Below, one piece after another: positions 1 to 11,334 of a DNA stretch of 64,000 bases (position 1 is the stretch's first letter; each line of letters opens with the position of its first letter). The DNA is taken from positions 11,737,994 to 11,801,993 of the forward strand of contig CM036755.1 in the NCBI GenBank assembly GCA_020796225.1, written 5' to 3'. The translations under genes were made by a program, and so were the position numbers. This DNA is from Arion vulgaris. Taxonomy: Eukaryota > Mollusca > Gastropoda > Stylommatophora > Arionidae. A model generated the notes under the pieces. The model saw only the letters and a program-made list of their open reading frames with translations, was not told the DNA's origin and ran no database searches.

Positions 1-215
1 AGTTACACTTCAGTGAGTACCATCACACTGTGGAGTGTCTGGTAACAAGAGAGTTACACTCCAGTGGGTACGATCACACTGTGGAGTGTCTGGTAACGAG
101 AGAGTTACACTTCAGTGAGTACGATCACACTGTGGAGTGTCTGGTAACAAGAGAGTTACACTTCAGTGGGTACGATCACACTGTGGATTGTCTGGTAACG
201 AGAAGGCAGACAAAC
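1..215 (+). repeat. 51-bp minisatellite inside the RNase H motif of LINE-H
   Basis: About four units with a 51-bp period (shared word gtggagtgtctggtaac at 30, 81, 132, 183). In the LINE frame each unit is 17 residues containing QWVRSHCGVSGN, so the array keeps the reading frame of the RNase H domain. Confidence 0.85.
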
Positions 216-320
216 TTGCTAAATAAGGGAACATAATGTGAACAAGTAGAAAACGAAACCATATACTTTGAAATAAGGGCTATCCTGGACATTAGACAAC
301 AACCTAAACTATCCAACATT

Positions 321-1255
321 GACTACCACACACTTGACAGACAAGGACAGACTACCACACACTTGACAGACAAGGACAGACTACCACACACTTGACAGAC
401 AAGGACAAACTACCACACACTTGACAGACAAGGACAGACTACCACACACTTGACAGACAAGGACAGACTACCACACACTTGACAGACAAGGACAGACTAC
501 CACACACTTGACAGACAAGGACAGACTACCTCACACTTGACAGACAAGGACAGACTACCACACACTTGACAGACAAGGACAGACTACCACACACTTGACA
601 GACAGGACAGACTACCACACACTTGACAGACAAGGACAGACTACCACACACTTGACAGACAAGGACAGACTACCACACACTTGACAGACAAGGACAGACT
701 ACCACACACTTGACAGACAAGGACAGACTACCTCACACTTGACAGACAAGGACAGACTACCTCACACTTGACAGACAAGGACAGACTACCTCACACTTGA
801 CAGACAAGGACAGACTACCTCACACTTGACAGACAAGGACAGACTACCACACACTTGACAGACAAGGACAGACTACCCCACACTTGACAGACAAGGACAG
901 ACTACCACACACTTGACAGACAAGGACAGACTACCACACTTGACAGACAAGGACAGACTACCACACACTGACAGACAAGGACAGACTACCACACACTTGA
1001 CAGACAAGGACAGACTACACACACTTGACAGACAAGGACAGACTACCACACACTTGACAGACAAGGACAGACTACCACACACTTGACAGACAAGGACAAA
1101 CTACCACACACTTGACAAACAAGGACAGACTACCACACACTAGACAGACAAGGACAGACTATCACACACTTGACAGACAAGGACAGACTAATACACACTT
1201 GACAGACAAGGACAGACTATCACACCCTTGACAGACAAGGACAGACTATCATCTT
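321..1255 (+). repeat. 29-bp minisatellite, about 32 units
   Basis: Unit contains acttgacagacaaggacaga followed by ctaccacac. Units differ by single substitutions and short deletions. In one frame the unit reads YHTLDRQGQT, the LINE-H segment expected just after the RNase H domain. Confidence 0.9.
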
Positions 1256-1261
1256 CTGTCT

Positions 1262-2512
1262 CAGGACATGGTATAACAGAACAGGGTATAACAGAACAGG
1301 GTATAACAGAACAGGGTATAACAGAACAGGGTATAACAGAACAGGGTATAACAGAACAGGGTATAACAGGACATGGTATAACAGGGCAGGGTATAACAGA
1401 ACAGGGTATAACAGGACAGGTATAACAGAACAGGAGTATAACAGAACAGGGTATAACAGGGCATGAGTATAACAGGGCATGGTATAACAGAACATGGTAT
1501 AACAGGGCATGGTATAACAGGGCATGGTATAACAGGACATGGTATAACAGAACAGGGTATAACAGAACAGGGTATAACAGGACATGGTATAACAGGGCAG
1601 GGTATAACAGAACAGGGTATAACAGAACAGGGTATAACAGGACATGGTATAACAGGAGATGGTATAACAGAACAGGTATAACAGGGCATGGTATAACAGG
1701 AGATGTATAACAGAACAGGGTATAACAGAACAGGGTATAACAGAACAGGGTATAACAGAACATGGTATAACAGGGCATGGTATAACAGGGCATGGTATAA
1801 CAGAACAGGGTATAACAGAACAGGGTATAACAGGAGATGGTATAACAGGACATGGTATAACAGAACAGGGTATAACAGAACAGGGTATAACAGGACATGG
1901 TATAACAGGGCAGGGTATAACAGAACAGGGTATAACAGAACAGGGTATAACAGGACATGGTATAACAGGAGATGGTATAACAGAACAGGTATAACAGGGC
2001 ATGGTATAACAGGAGATGGTATAACAGAACAGGGTATAACAGAACAGGGTATAACAGAACAGGGTATAACAGAACATGGTATAACAGGGCATGGTATAAC
2101 AGGGCATGGTATAACAGAACAGGGTATAACAGAACAGGGTATAACAGGAGATGGTATAACAGGACATGGTATAACAGAACAGGGTATAACAGAACAGGGT
2201 ATAACAGGACATGGTATAACAGGGCAGGGTATAACAGAACAGGGTATAACAGAACAGGGTATAACAGGACATGGTATAACAGGAGATGGTATAACAGAAC
2301 AGGGTATAACAGGGCATGGTATAACAGGAGATGGTATAACAGAACAGGGTATAACAGAACAGGGTATAACAGAACAGGGTATAACAGAACATGGTATAAC
2401 AGGGCATGGTATAACAGGGCATGGTATAACAGAACAGGGTATAACAGAACAGGGTATAACAGGAGATGGTATAACAGGACATGGTATAACAGGGCATGGT
2501 ATAACAGACTGA
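1262..2512 (+). repeat. 15-bp minisatellite, about 83 units, with higher-order structure
   Basis: Unit ggtataacagaacag with variants ending gacat, ggcat or gagat. It grows out of the LINE-H motif that ends in NRLNKH. Variant order repeats with a period of about 314 bp (marker ggagatgg at about 1655, 1968, 2282), so blocks of about 21 units were copied together. Long open frames here are a side effect of a unit whose length is divisible by three. Confidence 0.9.
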
Positions 2513-2640
2513 ATAAACACTTACACATGCTACGATTGTTCTCATCCCTTCTGTGTTCCTGTGGTATATCCAATCAAACCACAGAACATGTCCTGCAAGA
2601 CTCCTCCGGATGTCATCTCTAGAAAGGGATGCTGACCCTA

Positions 2641-2795
2641 CACTTCCCAGTGCTTTTCATGGTACCCAACTGAAGCTGGGTGGGCATGAAAGCCGTTACG
2701 GGTCGGGAAAATGTCTACGCCCACTGTGGAATTGAACCCGAACCACTAGGCTAAGAAGCAAGTTCACTAACAACTACACTACTGCGTCTCTATTT
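2641..2795 (-). mobile_element. tRNA-derived SINE
   Basis: Read on the minus strand it begins with a tRNA-like head: A-box-like tagtgtagttgttagtg and B-box-like gggttcaattcc, about 35 bases apart. It continues into an unrelated body. It abuts the end of the LINE-H fragment. Confidence 0.6.
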
Positions 2796-2875
2796 CTGTC
2801 TGTGCTGCTACGAATATTCTCTTGAAACATGTTACCCCTATTCATTCCATTGCTTCGTTTAATCTGCCATCTGCG

Positions 2876-3031
2876 CCTGGCCATTTGTTTTTCTGGCTGT
2901 TCTGTATTCCCTACTGTTTAATGTGATCCTGGCCATTTGTTTTTCTGGCTGTTCTGTATTCCCTACTGTTTAATGTGATCCTGGCCATTTGTTTTTCTGG
3001 CTGTTCTGTATTCCCTACTGTTTAATGTGAT
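2876..3031. repeat. 52-bp tandem repeat, three units
   Basis: Three near-identical copies beginning cctggccatttgtttttctg. Followed by an AT-rich stretch with (caatcaat) tracts up to about 3100. I see no gene in 2800-3235. Confidence 0.9.
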
Positions 3032-3235
3032 GTACATATATTCCGGAATACATATGTCATTAATCAATCAACCATTCAATCAATCATTCAATCAATCTTG
3101 TTTTCATGCCGCATCACCAACACGAATCACTCGGTCAGCTCTGATTGAAGACCAGCATTATTACGAATAAATAACATTACCATAACATTTGATTATGTCA
3201 ATGCTAGCTAGAAGCGATGTCTGTTGTATTTTTAT

Positions 3236-3612
3236 TTACTCACTCTCGACGTTTTCTTTCTTTCACTCTCTCTCGACGTTTTCTCTCTTTCACTCGCTCG
3301 CGACTTTCTCTCCTCCCTCGTGTCACTCGCTCTCGACTTTTCTCTTTCACTCGCTTTCGACTTTTCTATTTTTAACTCGCTCTCGACGTTTTCTCTCTTC
3401 ACTCGCTCTCGACGTTTTCTCTCTTTCACTCGCTCTCGACGTTTTCTCTCTTTCACTCACTCGCGACTTTTTCTCTCTGTCACTCGTTCTCGACTTTTTC
3501 TCTCTCTCACTCGCTCTCGACTTTTTCTCTCTCACTCGTTCTCGACTTTTTTCTCTCTGTCACTTGCTCTCGACTTTTTCTCTCTGTCACTTGCTCTCGA
3601 CTTTCTTCTTTC
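3236..3612. repeat. Pyrimidine-rich minisatellite, 25-30 bp units
   Basis: Imperfect units such as cactcgctctcgac plus ttttctctctt, almost all C/T on this strand. Long open frames on both strands come from base composition. From 3612 to 3990 I see nothing assignable. Confidence 0.85.
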
Positions 3613-3989
3613 ATTTGCTCTCTGCATTCTCTCGTTATATCCTGCTGACAAACAATTCTGCTGGGAATAGTCGAGGGTGGTAGAAGGGAAGGCGAAGCAA
3701 AGCATGGTGTTGAGTTTGTCAGGAAAGGACTTTTTCCATACTAGTTCGCCTCATAGAAGTAAGAGATTGATTAATTGGACCATCATCATTGCACTTCCAG
3801 GAATAACCATGTGTGTTCTAAATCTCTTTCTTACACAGCAAGATCTCAGTGGCAGGACACAAACTCCGTAGCACTGGCAAGGATCTTCTATATAATTTTG
3901 AAGACTGAAAATTTATTTAGGAATTTTATTTCAAATCTTTCTAAAGAATTTTGCCGGACTGCGTTTTCAGCCTACTTTCATCTATTTTA

Positions 3990-4200
3990 AGCTGCCAATG
4001 TTTCTTTTACGTGCTGATTTTGAACACGGGACCTATATTTTATCGTCCGTCTCCGATAGGACTAGGAACTCGATGACATCTACATTAAAATCAGAGATCT
4101 CTGTCAAAATGTTCCGATCGTCCTACACGAGGTAGGAAACAAATAGCTATGATGCGAGAGGTTATTCTTACCTCCAGGTCACATCGACCACATAGAAAGA
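3990..4200 (-). mobile_element. SINE-B, partial, minus strand
   Basis: Shares the SINE-B landmarks in reverse: cgtctccgataggactagga at about 4050, then the lightly diverged head with its A-box-like gacctggaggtaag (on the minus strand). The clean reference copy is at 35393-35810. Confidence 0.65.
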
Positions 4201-4289
4201 GAGATTTAGAGGGACATATGTTGACGATTCTATCGTAGCCACCCCTACGATCCTAATAAATGATGAGCTTGTTTTATTATTATTATATC

Positions 4290-4895
4290 TACTTGTATGA
4301 CCTGTACTCTCTCTCTCCTTCAATTATATCTTCTTGTATGACTTGTACTCTCTCTCCTTCAATTATATCTTCTTGTATGACTTGTACTCTCTCTATCCTT
4401 CAATTATATCTTCTTGTATGACTTGTACTCTCTCTATCCTTCAATTATATCTTCTTGTATGACTTGTACTCTCTCTCCTTCAATTATATCTTCTTGTATC
4501 ACTTGTACTCTCTCTATCCTTCAATTATATCTTCTTGTATGACTTGTACTCTCTCTCCTTCAATTATATCTTCTTGTATCACTTGTACTCTCTCTATCCT
4601 TCAATTATATCTTCTTGTATGACTTGTACTCTCTCTCCTTCAAGTATATCTTCTTGTATCACTTGTACTCTCTCTATCCTTCAATTATATCTTCTTGTAT
4701 GACTTGTACTCTCTCTCCTTCAATTATATCTTCTTGTATGACTTGTACTCTCTCTATCCTTCAATTATATCTTCTTGTATGACTTGTACTCTCTCTCCTT
4801 CAATTATATCTTCTTGTATGACTTGTACTCTCTCTATCCTTCAATTATATCTTCTTGTATCACTTGTACTCTCTCTCCTTCAATTATATCTTCTT
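4290..4895. repeat. 39-41 bp minisatellite, about 15 units
   Basis: Unit core ttgtatgacttgtactctct followed by ctccttcaattatatcttc; two length forms (with or without an extra 'ta') alternate. A diverged single copy (tattcttcaataatatcttg) lies at about 5170-5190 on the other side of the SINE-E copy, suggesting the SINE sits within the original locus. Confidence 0.9.
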
Positions 4896-4904
4896 GTATG
4901 ATTT

Positions 4905-5165
4905 CAGTCTGTGCGTTGCCGGGGCTTGCAAGGGGAGTAAAGAATAGTACACTGTGACTTACAAGACATGTCATAAGAGGCGAATGAGCAGGGTCTAGGA
5001 AGCTACCCTTGTAAATAAAAAGCGCCGCAGTAATCGCTTGTGCTTGGCTAAGTGTATTCGCATAACTGGCACAACGTACAATCGCTTTTATGCTCGGATC
5101 ACATACAAATCACAAAGAGTGGTTAAACAAGTGGATCATTTGAAGAAGATAAAGTATGATATGTA
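4905..5165 (+). mobile_element. SINE-E copy
   Basis: Same body as the copies at 24423, 25698 (minus), 26366 and 51222 (minus): head ttgccggggcttgcaagggg, middle aaataaaaagcgccgcag, end agtggttaaacaagtgg. Here the (GAA)n tail is short (gaagaagata). Confidence 0.7.
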
Positions 5166-6075
5166 CTTTCTATTCTTCAATAATATCTTGTTCTACGATT
5201 TCTACATTCCATCATTCATAAACATTTTCTGTAGTTCATTTTCTTCTCCTGTCTTTTCCTTCTTTTCTCCTGTCTCTACTTTCTCTTTCTCATGTATATT
5301 GATTTCAAGTCTCTTTTCTCTCTGCTCTCTTCCTCAGCCTTACACTCGATGATTCTGTTGAATACTCTCTCTCTCTTTCTCTCTCGAAAACACAAACGCA
5401 CGTACGCATACACTCATATCTTTCTCACTTCCTCTCTTGCTCTCTATCTTGTACTAACATGCATACACACACTCTGTCTTACTCGTACGATGTCGTCAAC
5501 GCACTCACTCACACCCACTATATCTCTTGACTCACATTTCAATATCTCCCCATCTCTCTCTCTCTCTCTCCCCATAATCTCCACATTTACATTAAATTAA
5601 ATGAGTGGTTGAGTCCATACAAACATCTCTCTTCCACCTCGTTAACACAACGACCATGCATGAACACAATTCCAGGATAATGATATTCTGCTGTCACCAA
5701 CGATCGATTGTGTGTGTCTTCAGCTAAACTCTTACATCAACTAACATCACCAAGATGACTGTTTCTCAAACTTGTAGATAACTGATACCCTTGTAAAATA
5801 TATTAATATATTATCGATATATATAGAGAGAGAGAGAGACTGTAGTAAAACTATGTTGCAATGACGAAACACGTTATAACAATGTACTGTAGTTTTACAC
5901 ACAAACAAACAATAACAATGACATTTATTTCGTTTTTAGTCATAGATTTTCATTTAGGACCGTTGGGTGTTTCTATTGTAGTCTATATGTTGTGTGCTGT
6001 GAAATTCGTCACTCTTGTTGTATAGTTTGCTTGATAAAGGCCTTTTAGTCGAAACGTTGCTGTGTATTGTTATTG
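5166..6075. other. Low-complexity pyrimidine-rich stretch; no gene seen
   Basis: CT-rich runs (ctctctctc) and AT-rich DNA. At about 5840-5895 there is an inverted relative of the unit used in the TA array that follows (ctgtagtaaaactatgttgc). No conserved coding signal. Confidence 0.5.
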
Positions 6076-6121
6076 TTTTGTATTTTGTAAAACTACAGTA
6101 CTTTGTTATTACGTGTTTCCA

Positions 6122-6156
<35 letters not shown>

Positions 6157-6203
6157 CATATGTGTTTTGTAAAACTACAGTACTTTGTTATTATGTGTTT
6201 CGC

Positions 6204-6238
<35 letters not shown>

Positions 6239-6426
6239 CATATGTGTTTTGTAAAACTACAGTACTTTGTTATTATGTGTTTCAACTATATATATATATA
6301 TATTAACATATGTATTTTGTAAAACTACAGTACTTTGTTATTATGTGTTTCCACTATATATATATATATATATATATTAACATATGTGTTTTGTAAAACT
6401 ACAGTACTTTGTTATTATGTGTTTCA

Positions 6427-6469
<43 letters not shown>

Positions 6470-6640
6470 CATATGTATTTTGTAAAACTACAGTACTTTG
6501 TTATTATGTGTTTCCACTATATATATATATATATATATATATTATTAACATATGTGTTTTGTAAAACTACAGTACTTTGTTTTACGTGTTTCCACTTATA
6601 TATATATATATATATATATTAACATATTGTTTTGTAAAAC
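6076..6640. repeat. Compound repeat: TA microsatellites alternating with a conserved 45-base spacer
   Basis: Seven or eight blocks of (ta)n separated by a nearly invariant spacer containing ttttgtaaaactacagtact. TA tracts vary from about 18 to 40 bases, while spacers hardly change. Spacer motifs also occur inverted at about 5835-5895, so the region can fold back. Confidence 0.85.
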
Positions 6641-6649
6641 TATCTTTGA

Positions 6650-7440
6650 GGATTTCTGTAGCGTGGAGGTAAGATGATAGTCTCTCGCATAAAAGGTACT
6701 CGGTTCGCTTTCCGTGTAGAACAATCGGGTTAATTTTCCCCAAAGATCTCTATTTAAATGAAATTCTTGCTTACTTATGTAATATTAATGTCTTTGTCAT
6801 TAAACGCTAATTTACTTAGTATCACCGCAGCCTACCTACGGTTTTCTCCAGATCTGACCTGGTCTGACCATATCAGATTTGTAGATTTCCGTACATCGCA
6901 ATGTAGGTGAGATCAAGTTCCAAGTCCTATCGGAGATGGACGATAAAGCATGTTCAAGGTGGCCACATAAAATAACCCTTGACAGTTAACATTGAGTAAG
7001 AGTAGACTGCAAAGCATTAGAAATGTGACATTAGAAATGTGACATTAGAAATGTGACATTAGAAATGTGACATTAGAAATGTGACATTAGAAATGTGACA
7101 TTAGAAATGTGACATTAGAAATGTGACATTAGAAATGTGACATTAGAAATGTGACATTAGAAATGTGACATTAGAAATGTGACATTAGAAACGTGACATT
7201 AGAAATGTGACATTAGAAATGTAACATTAGAAATAGGACATTAGAAATGTGACATTAGAAATGTGACATTTATTAGAAAGATTAAAATACAATTCCTACA
7301 AAAATGTTCACAATTAAATAGGTGACCCTCGCTGGTGCTACGGAGTTCGTGCACTACCGCAGGGATTTTTCTGTTCAAGAAATAGATTGTAGAACACATG
7401 GTTACTCACATAAGTAGAATGATGTTGATTCTATGTCCAA
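6650..7440 (+). mobile_element. SINE-B copy, interrupted and expanded
   Basis: Head with A-box-like gtagcgtggaggtaag (about 6659) and B-box-like cggttcgctttc (about 6700). The body word gtaggtgagatcaagttcc is near 6905 and the end ctacggagttcgtgcacta near 7340. About 130 bases of foreign sequence sit at 6770-6900, and the 14-bp array 7011-7268 sits between the middle and the end. Compare 35393-35810. Confidence 0.7.
7011..7268. repeat. 14-bp minisatellite, about 18 units
   Basis: Unit attagaaatgtgac, almost perfect. It lies where the intact SINE-B at 35393 has a single attagaaatgat, so the unit was probably drawn from the SINE body. Confidence 0.9.
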
Positions 7441-7655
7441 ACTAACTGACCTGATGTTGTGATATATTGATGTTGATTCTATGTCCAAACTAACTGGCCT
7501 GATGTTGTGATATGTTGATGTTGATTCTATGTCCAAACTAACTGACCTGATGTTGTGATATGTTGATGTTGATTCTATGTCCAAACTAACTGACCTGATG
7601 TTGTGATATGTTGATGTTGATTCTATGTCAAACTAACTGACCTGATGTTGTGATA
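7424..7655. repeat. 48-bp minisatellite, about five units
   Basis: Units contain gatgttgattctatgtccaa then actaactgacctgatgttgtg. It starts in the tail of the SINE-B copy, whose other copies end in gatgatgattctatc. Confidence 0.85.
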
Positions 7656-7659
7656 TGTT

Positions 7660-8165
7660 CTTATTCCTTGTCCACCGTGTGTTTCCAGTACTGACACGAG
7701 AGTATATAAGTAACACTGCTCGATCTACAAGTCTGTCAGCATCTTCATTCCCCTTGATCTTGCAGTGTCAGGGTATTCACTGGATTACTACCTTCTCACA
7801 TTCATGCGATAACTGGGCTAAGGTTAACCTGAGATCACTTAGTTCTGTGTTCCTTTCAGATTTCAGTGCTGAGATAGCGGACAGTGCGTCAGTCAAAAGC
7901 ACTATTTTTCCATGTATTTGGTTCATATTTTGTAGTGCCATTTTGCAGCTGCACTGAGGGCCTCTACCTCAGCCCTGAAATTGGTTGAGAACTTGCCGGT
8001 GGCAAGAGCTAAGGTTAGTTCTACTCCATTTTTTAGTCTGAGGACAACTCTCCCTCCTCCATTGTGGGTGGCATCTGTAGCCGAGCCATCCATGTATGCA
8101 TGTGTCCATGAGTCCATTGGGTCTGAACGTCCTCATAGAATGTGGCCCAAAGAGGCTTTCATCTG
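7660..8165 (-). mobile_element. LINE-H RNase H domain fragment
   Basis: On the minus strand the frame starting at 8117 reads an RNase H domain: YMDGSA (usually YTDGSA, so the residue next to the first catalytic Asp is changed), ATGKFSTNFRAEVEAL with the catalytic Glu, and GNEDADRL near 7750. Frames break between these motifs. It is a dead piece of the same LINE type as 1-2640. Confidence 0.75.
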
Positions 8166-8171
8166 AACCAA

Positions 8172-8335
8172 TACACGCCAAAAGCTAGATGGCAGGAACT
8201 GGGATTGAAGATTTAAGTAGCCAGAAAAAAGCAGCTCAACAGGCGTGTGAGTAGGCTCATCAATTAACATGGAACTGCTACAGTTAGTCACTGGATACAG
8301 TTGGAGATATTGCGAAGGAGCTCAGAGCATATATG
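8172..8335 (+). mobile_element. LINE-H extreme C-terminus
   Basis: Plus-strand frame reads SRLINMELLQLVTGYSWRY then CEGAQSIYDEN. It matches the minus-strand fragment at 39065-39190 (NIELVQLVAGCCWRY, DQSIY), so it is the tail of LINE-H in the opposite orientation to the fragment on its left. Confidence 0.65.
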
Positions 8336-9076
8336 ATGAAAATGATGACAATGATGAATATGATGAATATGATGAACGTGATGAAAGTGATGAATATGAT
8401 GAATATGATGAAAATGATGAATATGATGAATATGATGAAAATGATGAATATGATGAAAATGATGAATATGATGAAAATGATGAATATGATGAAAATGATG
8501 AATATGATGAAAATGATGAATATGATGAAAATGATGAATATGATGAAAATGATGAATATGATGAAAATGATGAAAATGATGAATATGATGAATATGATGA
8601 ATGTGATGAAAATGATGAAAATGATGAATATGATGAAAATGATAAATGTGATGAAAATGATGAAAATGATGAATATGATGAAAATGATGAATGTGATGAA
8701 AATGATGAAAATGATGAATATGATGAAAATGATGAATATGATGAAAATGATGAAAATGATGAATATGATGAATATGATGAATGTGATGAAAATGATGAAA
8801 ATGATAAATATGATGAAAATGATGAATGTGATGAAAATGATGAAAATGATGAATATGATGAATGTGATGAAAATGATGAAAATGATAAATATGATGAAAA
8901 TGATGAAAATGATAAATATGATGAAAATGATGAATATGATGAAAATCATGAATATGATGAAAATGATAAATATGATGAAAATGATGAATATGATGAAAAT
9001 GATGAAAATGATGAAAATGATAAATATGATGAATATGATGAAAATGATAAATATGATGAATATGATGAATATGAAA
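8327..9076 (+). repeat. GATGAA/GATGAATAT minisatellite, 9-bp based
   Basis: About 83 units of (t)atgatgaaa/aatgatgaa type. It grows directly out of the LINE-H C-terminus, whose last readable words are AQSIYDEN. In that frame it reads as repeated DEN and DEY for some 250 residues. The other strand and frame +3 are also open, which follows from the unit length and gives no evidence of a protein. Confidence 0.85.
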
Positions 9077-9084
9077 ATGAAAAT

Positions 9085-9365
9085 CTCTGCATAACCTTTA
9101 CAGGACATTGCCATCACTCACAGTAAACGGATTTTCTAGGCACCACTTATACGCTCAGTAGTTTCTCATTGCTTTCTGAACATATAAGTAGTGCCTAGAA
9201 AATCGACGACTTTAATTACGTAGGTACCACTTATACGTTCAGTGAGGTGTATTTTTACCGTTCGTAAAATTACACGGGAACAAATTTGCTTCCAAACTAC
9301 CCGCCGCGAAGTTTGAACTAGGAACTCTTGTTGTGATCGAGCTTATTACCGCTAAGAAACAGACA
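9085..9365 (-). mobile_element. SINE-C copy, minus strand, with internal partial duplication
   Basis: Same element as the clean + copy at 13588-13825: ttttctaggcaccacttata occurs at about 9130, and a second related segment follows at about 9210. The tRNA-like head lies at the right end (gtttgaactaggaact is the B-box region in reverse). Confidence 0.7.
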
Positions 9366-9587
9366 CTCTATGTCCGAAGTACAATGAAGATATTTGAAAC
9401 TGAACCGCTACAAGATTAATGCTTGTTTGTGTATGCCGCTATATTGATCAATGGTATGTATTGAGTTAAACATTGTTTTATGCGTGGCTTCCGACAAATA
9501 AGATCACAACCGTCGCATGACCTCGCATACCAGTATTGTTGTATAAAGAGGAATTCATAAAAACCCCCAAACACAACATGTTAAATC

Positions 9588-9712
9588 AATGTTATCTTAT
9601 ACAACAAGTTAAGTCGAACTCTAGGGAACAATGTATCTTATACAACAAGTTAAGTCGAACTCTAGGGAATAATGTATCTTATACAACAAGTTAAGTCGAA
9701 CTCTAGGGAATA
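9588..9712. repeat. 41-bp tandem repeat, three units
   Basis: Units start atcttatacaacaagttaag. The flanks 9370-9588 and 9712-10100 show no recognisable gene or element. Confidence 0.9.
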
Positions 9713-10100
9713 TCAGTATTATTCATATTTTTACATCAGTAAATAACATCATACAAATGTAGTAAGTTTGCTTAAAAGCTCACATTGTTTTATCAAACAT
9801 AAAAACCATTAAGCATGAATTTTCAATTTCCCGTCTCAGCTAATCGACCCCCTATGTTGGATAGGAGCTACAGTTTTATACAAGACTTGTGGGTGACCTT
9901 GCAAAACAAAAACTGTTTAATATCATGAAGATGTGATAAAGTAACTCGTGGACATAAATGTCTCTAACTATGGACTTTTAGTGATGATTCTTTCACAAGT
10001 TGTCCACATCTCATGTGTCGTTTTCACTTTACGACCAGTGCACAAGCTCATGTTCATATTGGTACAGTCGTTAATGCCGTATTGATCATAGTGCGTTGCC

Positions 10101-11285
10101 ATGAGGTTAAGCGTGGCCAACGTAACTACTGGCCGAAGCGCTATATTATTCAAGATGGAGGGTGAGGCGGATTATTCAAACGTGTTTAGTAAACATATGG
10201 ACATTTTAGTAAACATACGAACTCAAACAGACTTCTTTAGTAAACATAACAACAAAATAACGATGCCTAGTAAGTGCTGTGTACCAAAATGTAGATCAAA
10301 TTACGATTGTAATTATATATGTATAATATAAGTTAATTTAACAAGTACCTTCTTCAGTAAACCTAACTGTTGTCAGTGTTGTAAACATGACAATAAAATA
10401 ACGATGCCTAGCTAGTAAGTAATGTGTACCAAAATGTAGATCAAATTACGATTATAATTATATGTGTATAATTTAACAATTACCTTCTTTAATAAACATA
10501 ACAACAAAATAACGCTGCCTAGAAAGTGTTGTGTACCGAAATGTAGACAAGGAACATATTCTATTGTATAATTATTGAAAGCACCAGCTATAGGACTCAG
10601 TATTAAAATAGATCAAGACATGTCTTTTACTGTTCACCTAAAGAAAGTTTCAATAGATAAGAGTTCCTTTAACTGGCTGTCAAATAGTGAAAAATTGAGA
10701 GATGGTTTCATGTTGAAAACCTCTTGTCCATGCAAATCATGAAAAGATTTAGAAGAGCACCAACTATTGACTATTACATGACAATGGCACATGATAATCT
10801 GGTTGAAGCAATTAGTTTATCATCCACAACAAGCATTAGTTTTGTGCCAGAGAAAACACTCCAATTCCCAGCTGAGCAGTTCCATCTGGTCAGAACTAAA
10901 GATAACAGAAAAGGGTATAACACTCAGTGTTTTGCATTTATGACATATTAAATTGAACCTGATCTGTCCTCATATCATCTGGATATGGAGATAAGTTCTT
11001 AGCCCCGACAAACCATAAGGAGACTGTCATACAAATTGTAACTACCAGTTACATGAAATTCTCATTAGACAGTACTGTATGTGTCTGCGGAGCTCAAAAA
11101 GAAATATTTTATTGTCTGCGGTTCCAACATTTTCTCAACAATGATATAAAAATCAGGAATGTTCAATGCAAAGTTCAGCAAGCTGCTTTTTCACAAAAAG
11201 GAAAGAAGCAAAATTCAGTAGTAGATAAATATATTTGTGTAATACTGTTTAGTTTATGTGCTAATCAAGTTGTAGTGTTGTGAAA
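10101..11285 (+). pseudogene. Decayed THAP-type DNA-transposon or host-like ORF, start region repeated three times
   Basis: A short frame ends in MPSKCCVPKCRSNYD (ATG at 10263), the look of a THAP zinc-finger N-terminus. The same start recurs at 10403 (broken by a 4-base insertion) and about 10515 (initiator ATG changed to CTG). Downstream pieces (10724-10951: RRAPT, DYYMTMAHDNLVEAIS, VPEKTLQFP, W/FHLVRT) and 11053-11283 look like one degraded protein in shifting frames. THAP domains head P-element-like transposases, so a dead transposon is likely, but the rest is not recognised. Confidence 0.45.
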
Positions 11286-11334
11286 ATTGATTGGCACATC
11301 ATTTTGTTTTCCTTTGTTATCCTGTATCACTAGT

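Larger units (their letters stand above)
1..2640 (+). mobile_element. LINE-H fragment (RNase H to C-terminus) inflated by three minisatellites
   Basis: Remnant of the end of a non-LTR retrotransposon ORF2 with an RNase H domain. Read on the + strand, the RNase H motif SHCGVSGNEKADKLAK lies at about 165-228. It is followed by a segment reading YHTLDRQGQ, then IIFCLRT at about 1240-1265, then (W/G)YNR repeats, then RLNKHLHMLRL and the Cys-rich CSCGISNQTTEHVLQD up to about 2615. This is the usual order of this LINE type, but three arrays have been inserted at three points. Frames are broken and stops are present, so it is dead. The 5' part lies outside the window. The motifs are seen directly; the family assignment is from known RNase H-bearing LINEs. 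Confidence 0.75.

Noticed and set aside
321..1255. Regularly spaced 29-bp repeats resembling a CRISPR array
   Set aside because: Units are head-to-tail with no unique spacers, and the genome is clearly eukaryotic (introns, SINEs, LINEs).
6010..6075. Possible conserved element tail (gataaaggccttttagtcga then aacgttg)
   Set aside because: The phrase resembles sequences near some retroelement ends, but I could not tie it to a family or boundary.
8269..9126. Acidic DEN/DEY protein gene
   Set aside because: The frame begins inside a dead LINE tail and ends in a SINE; the other strand is open too.
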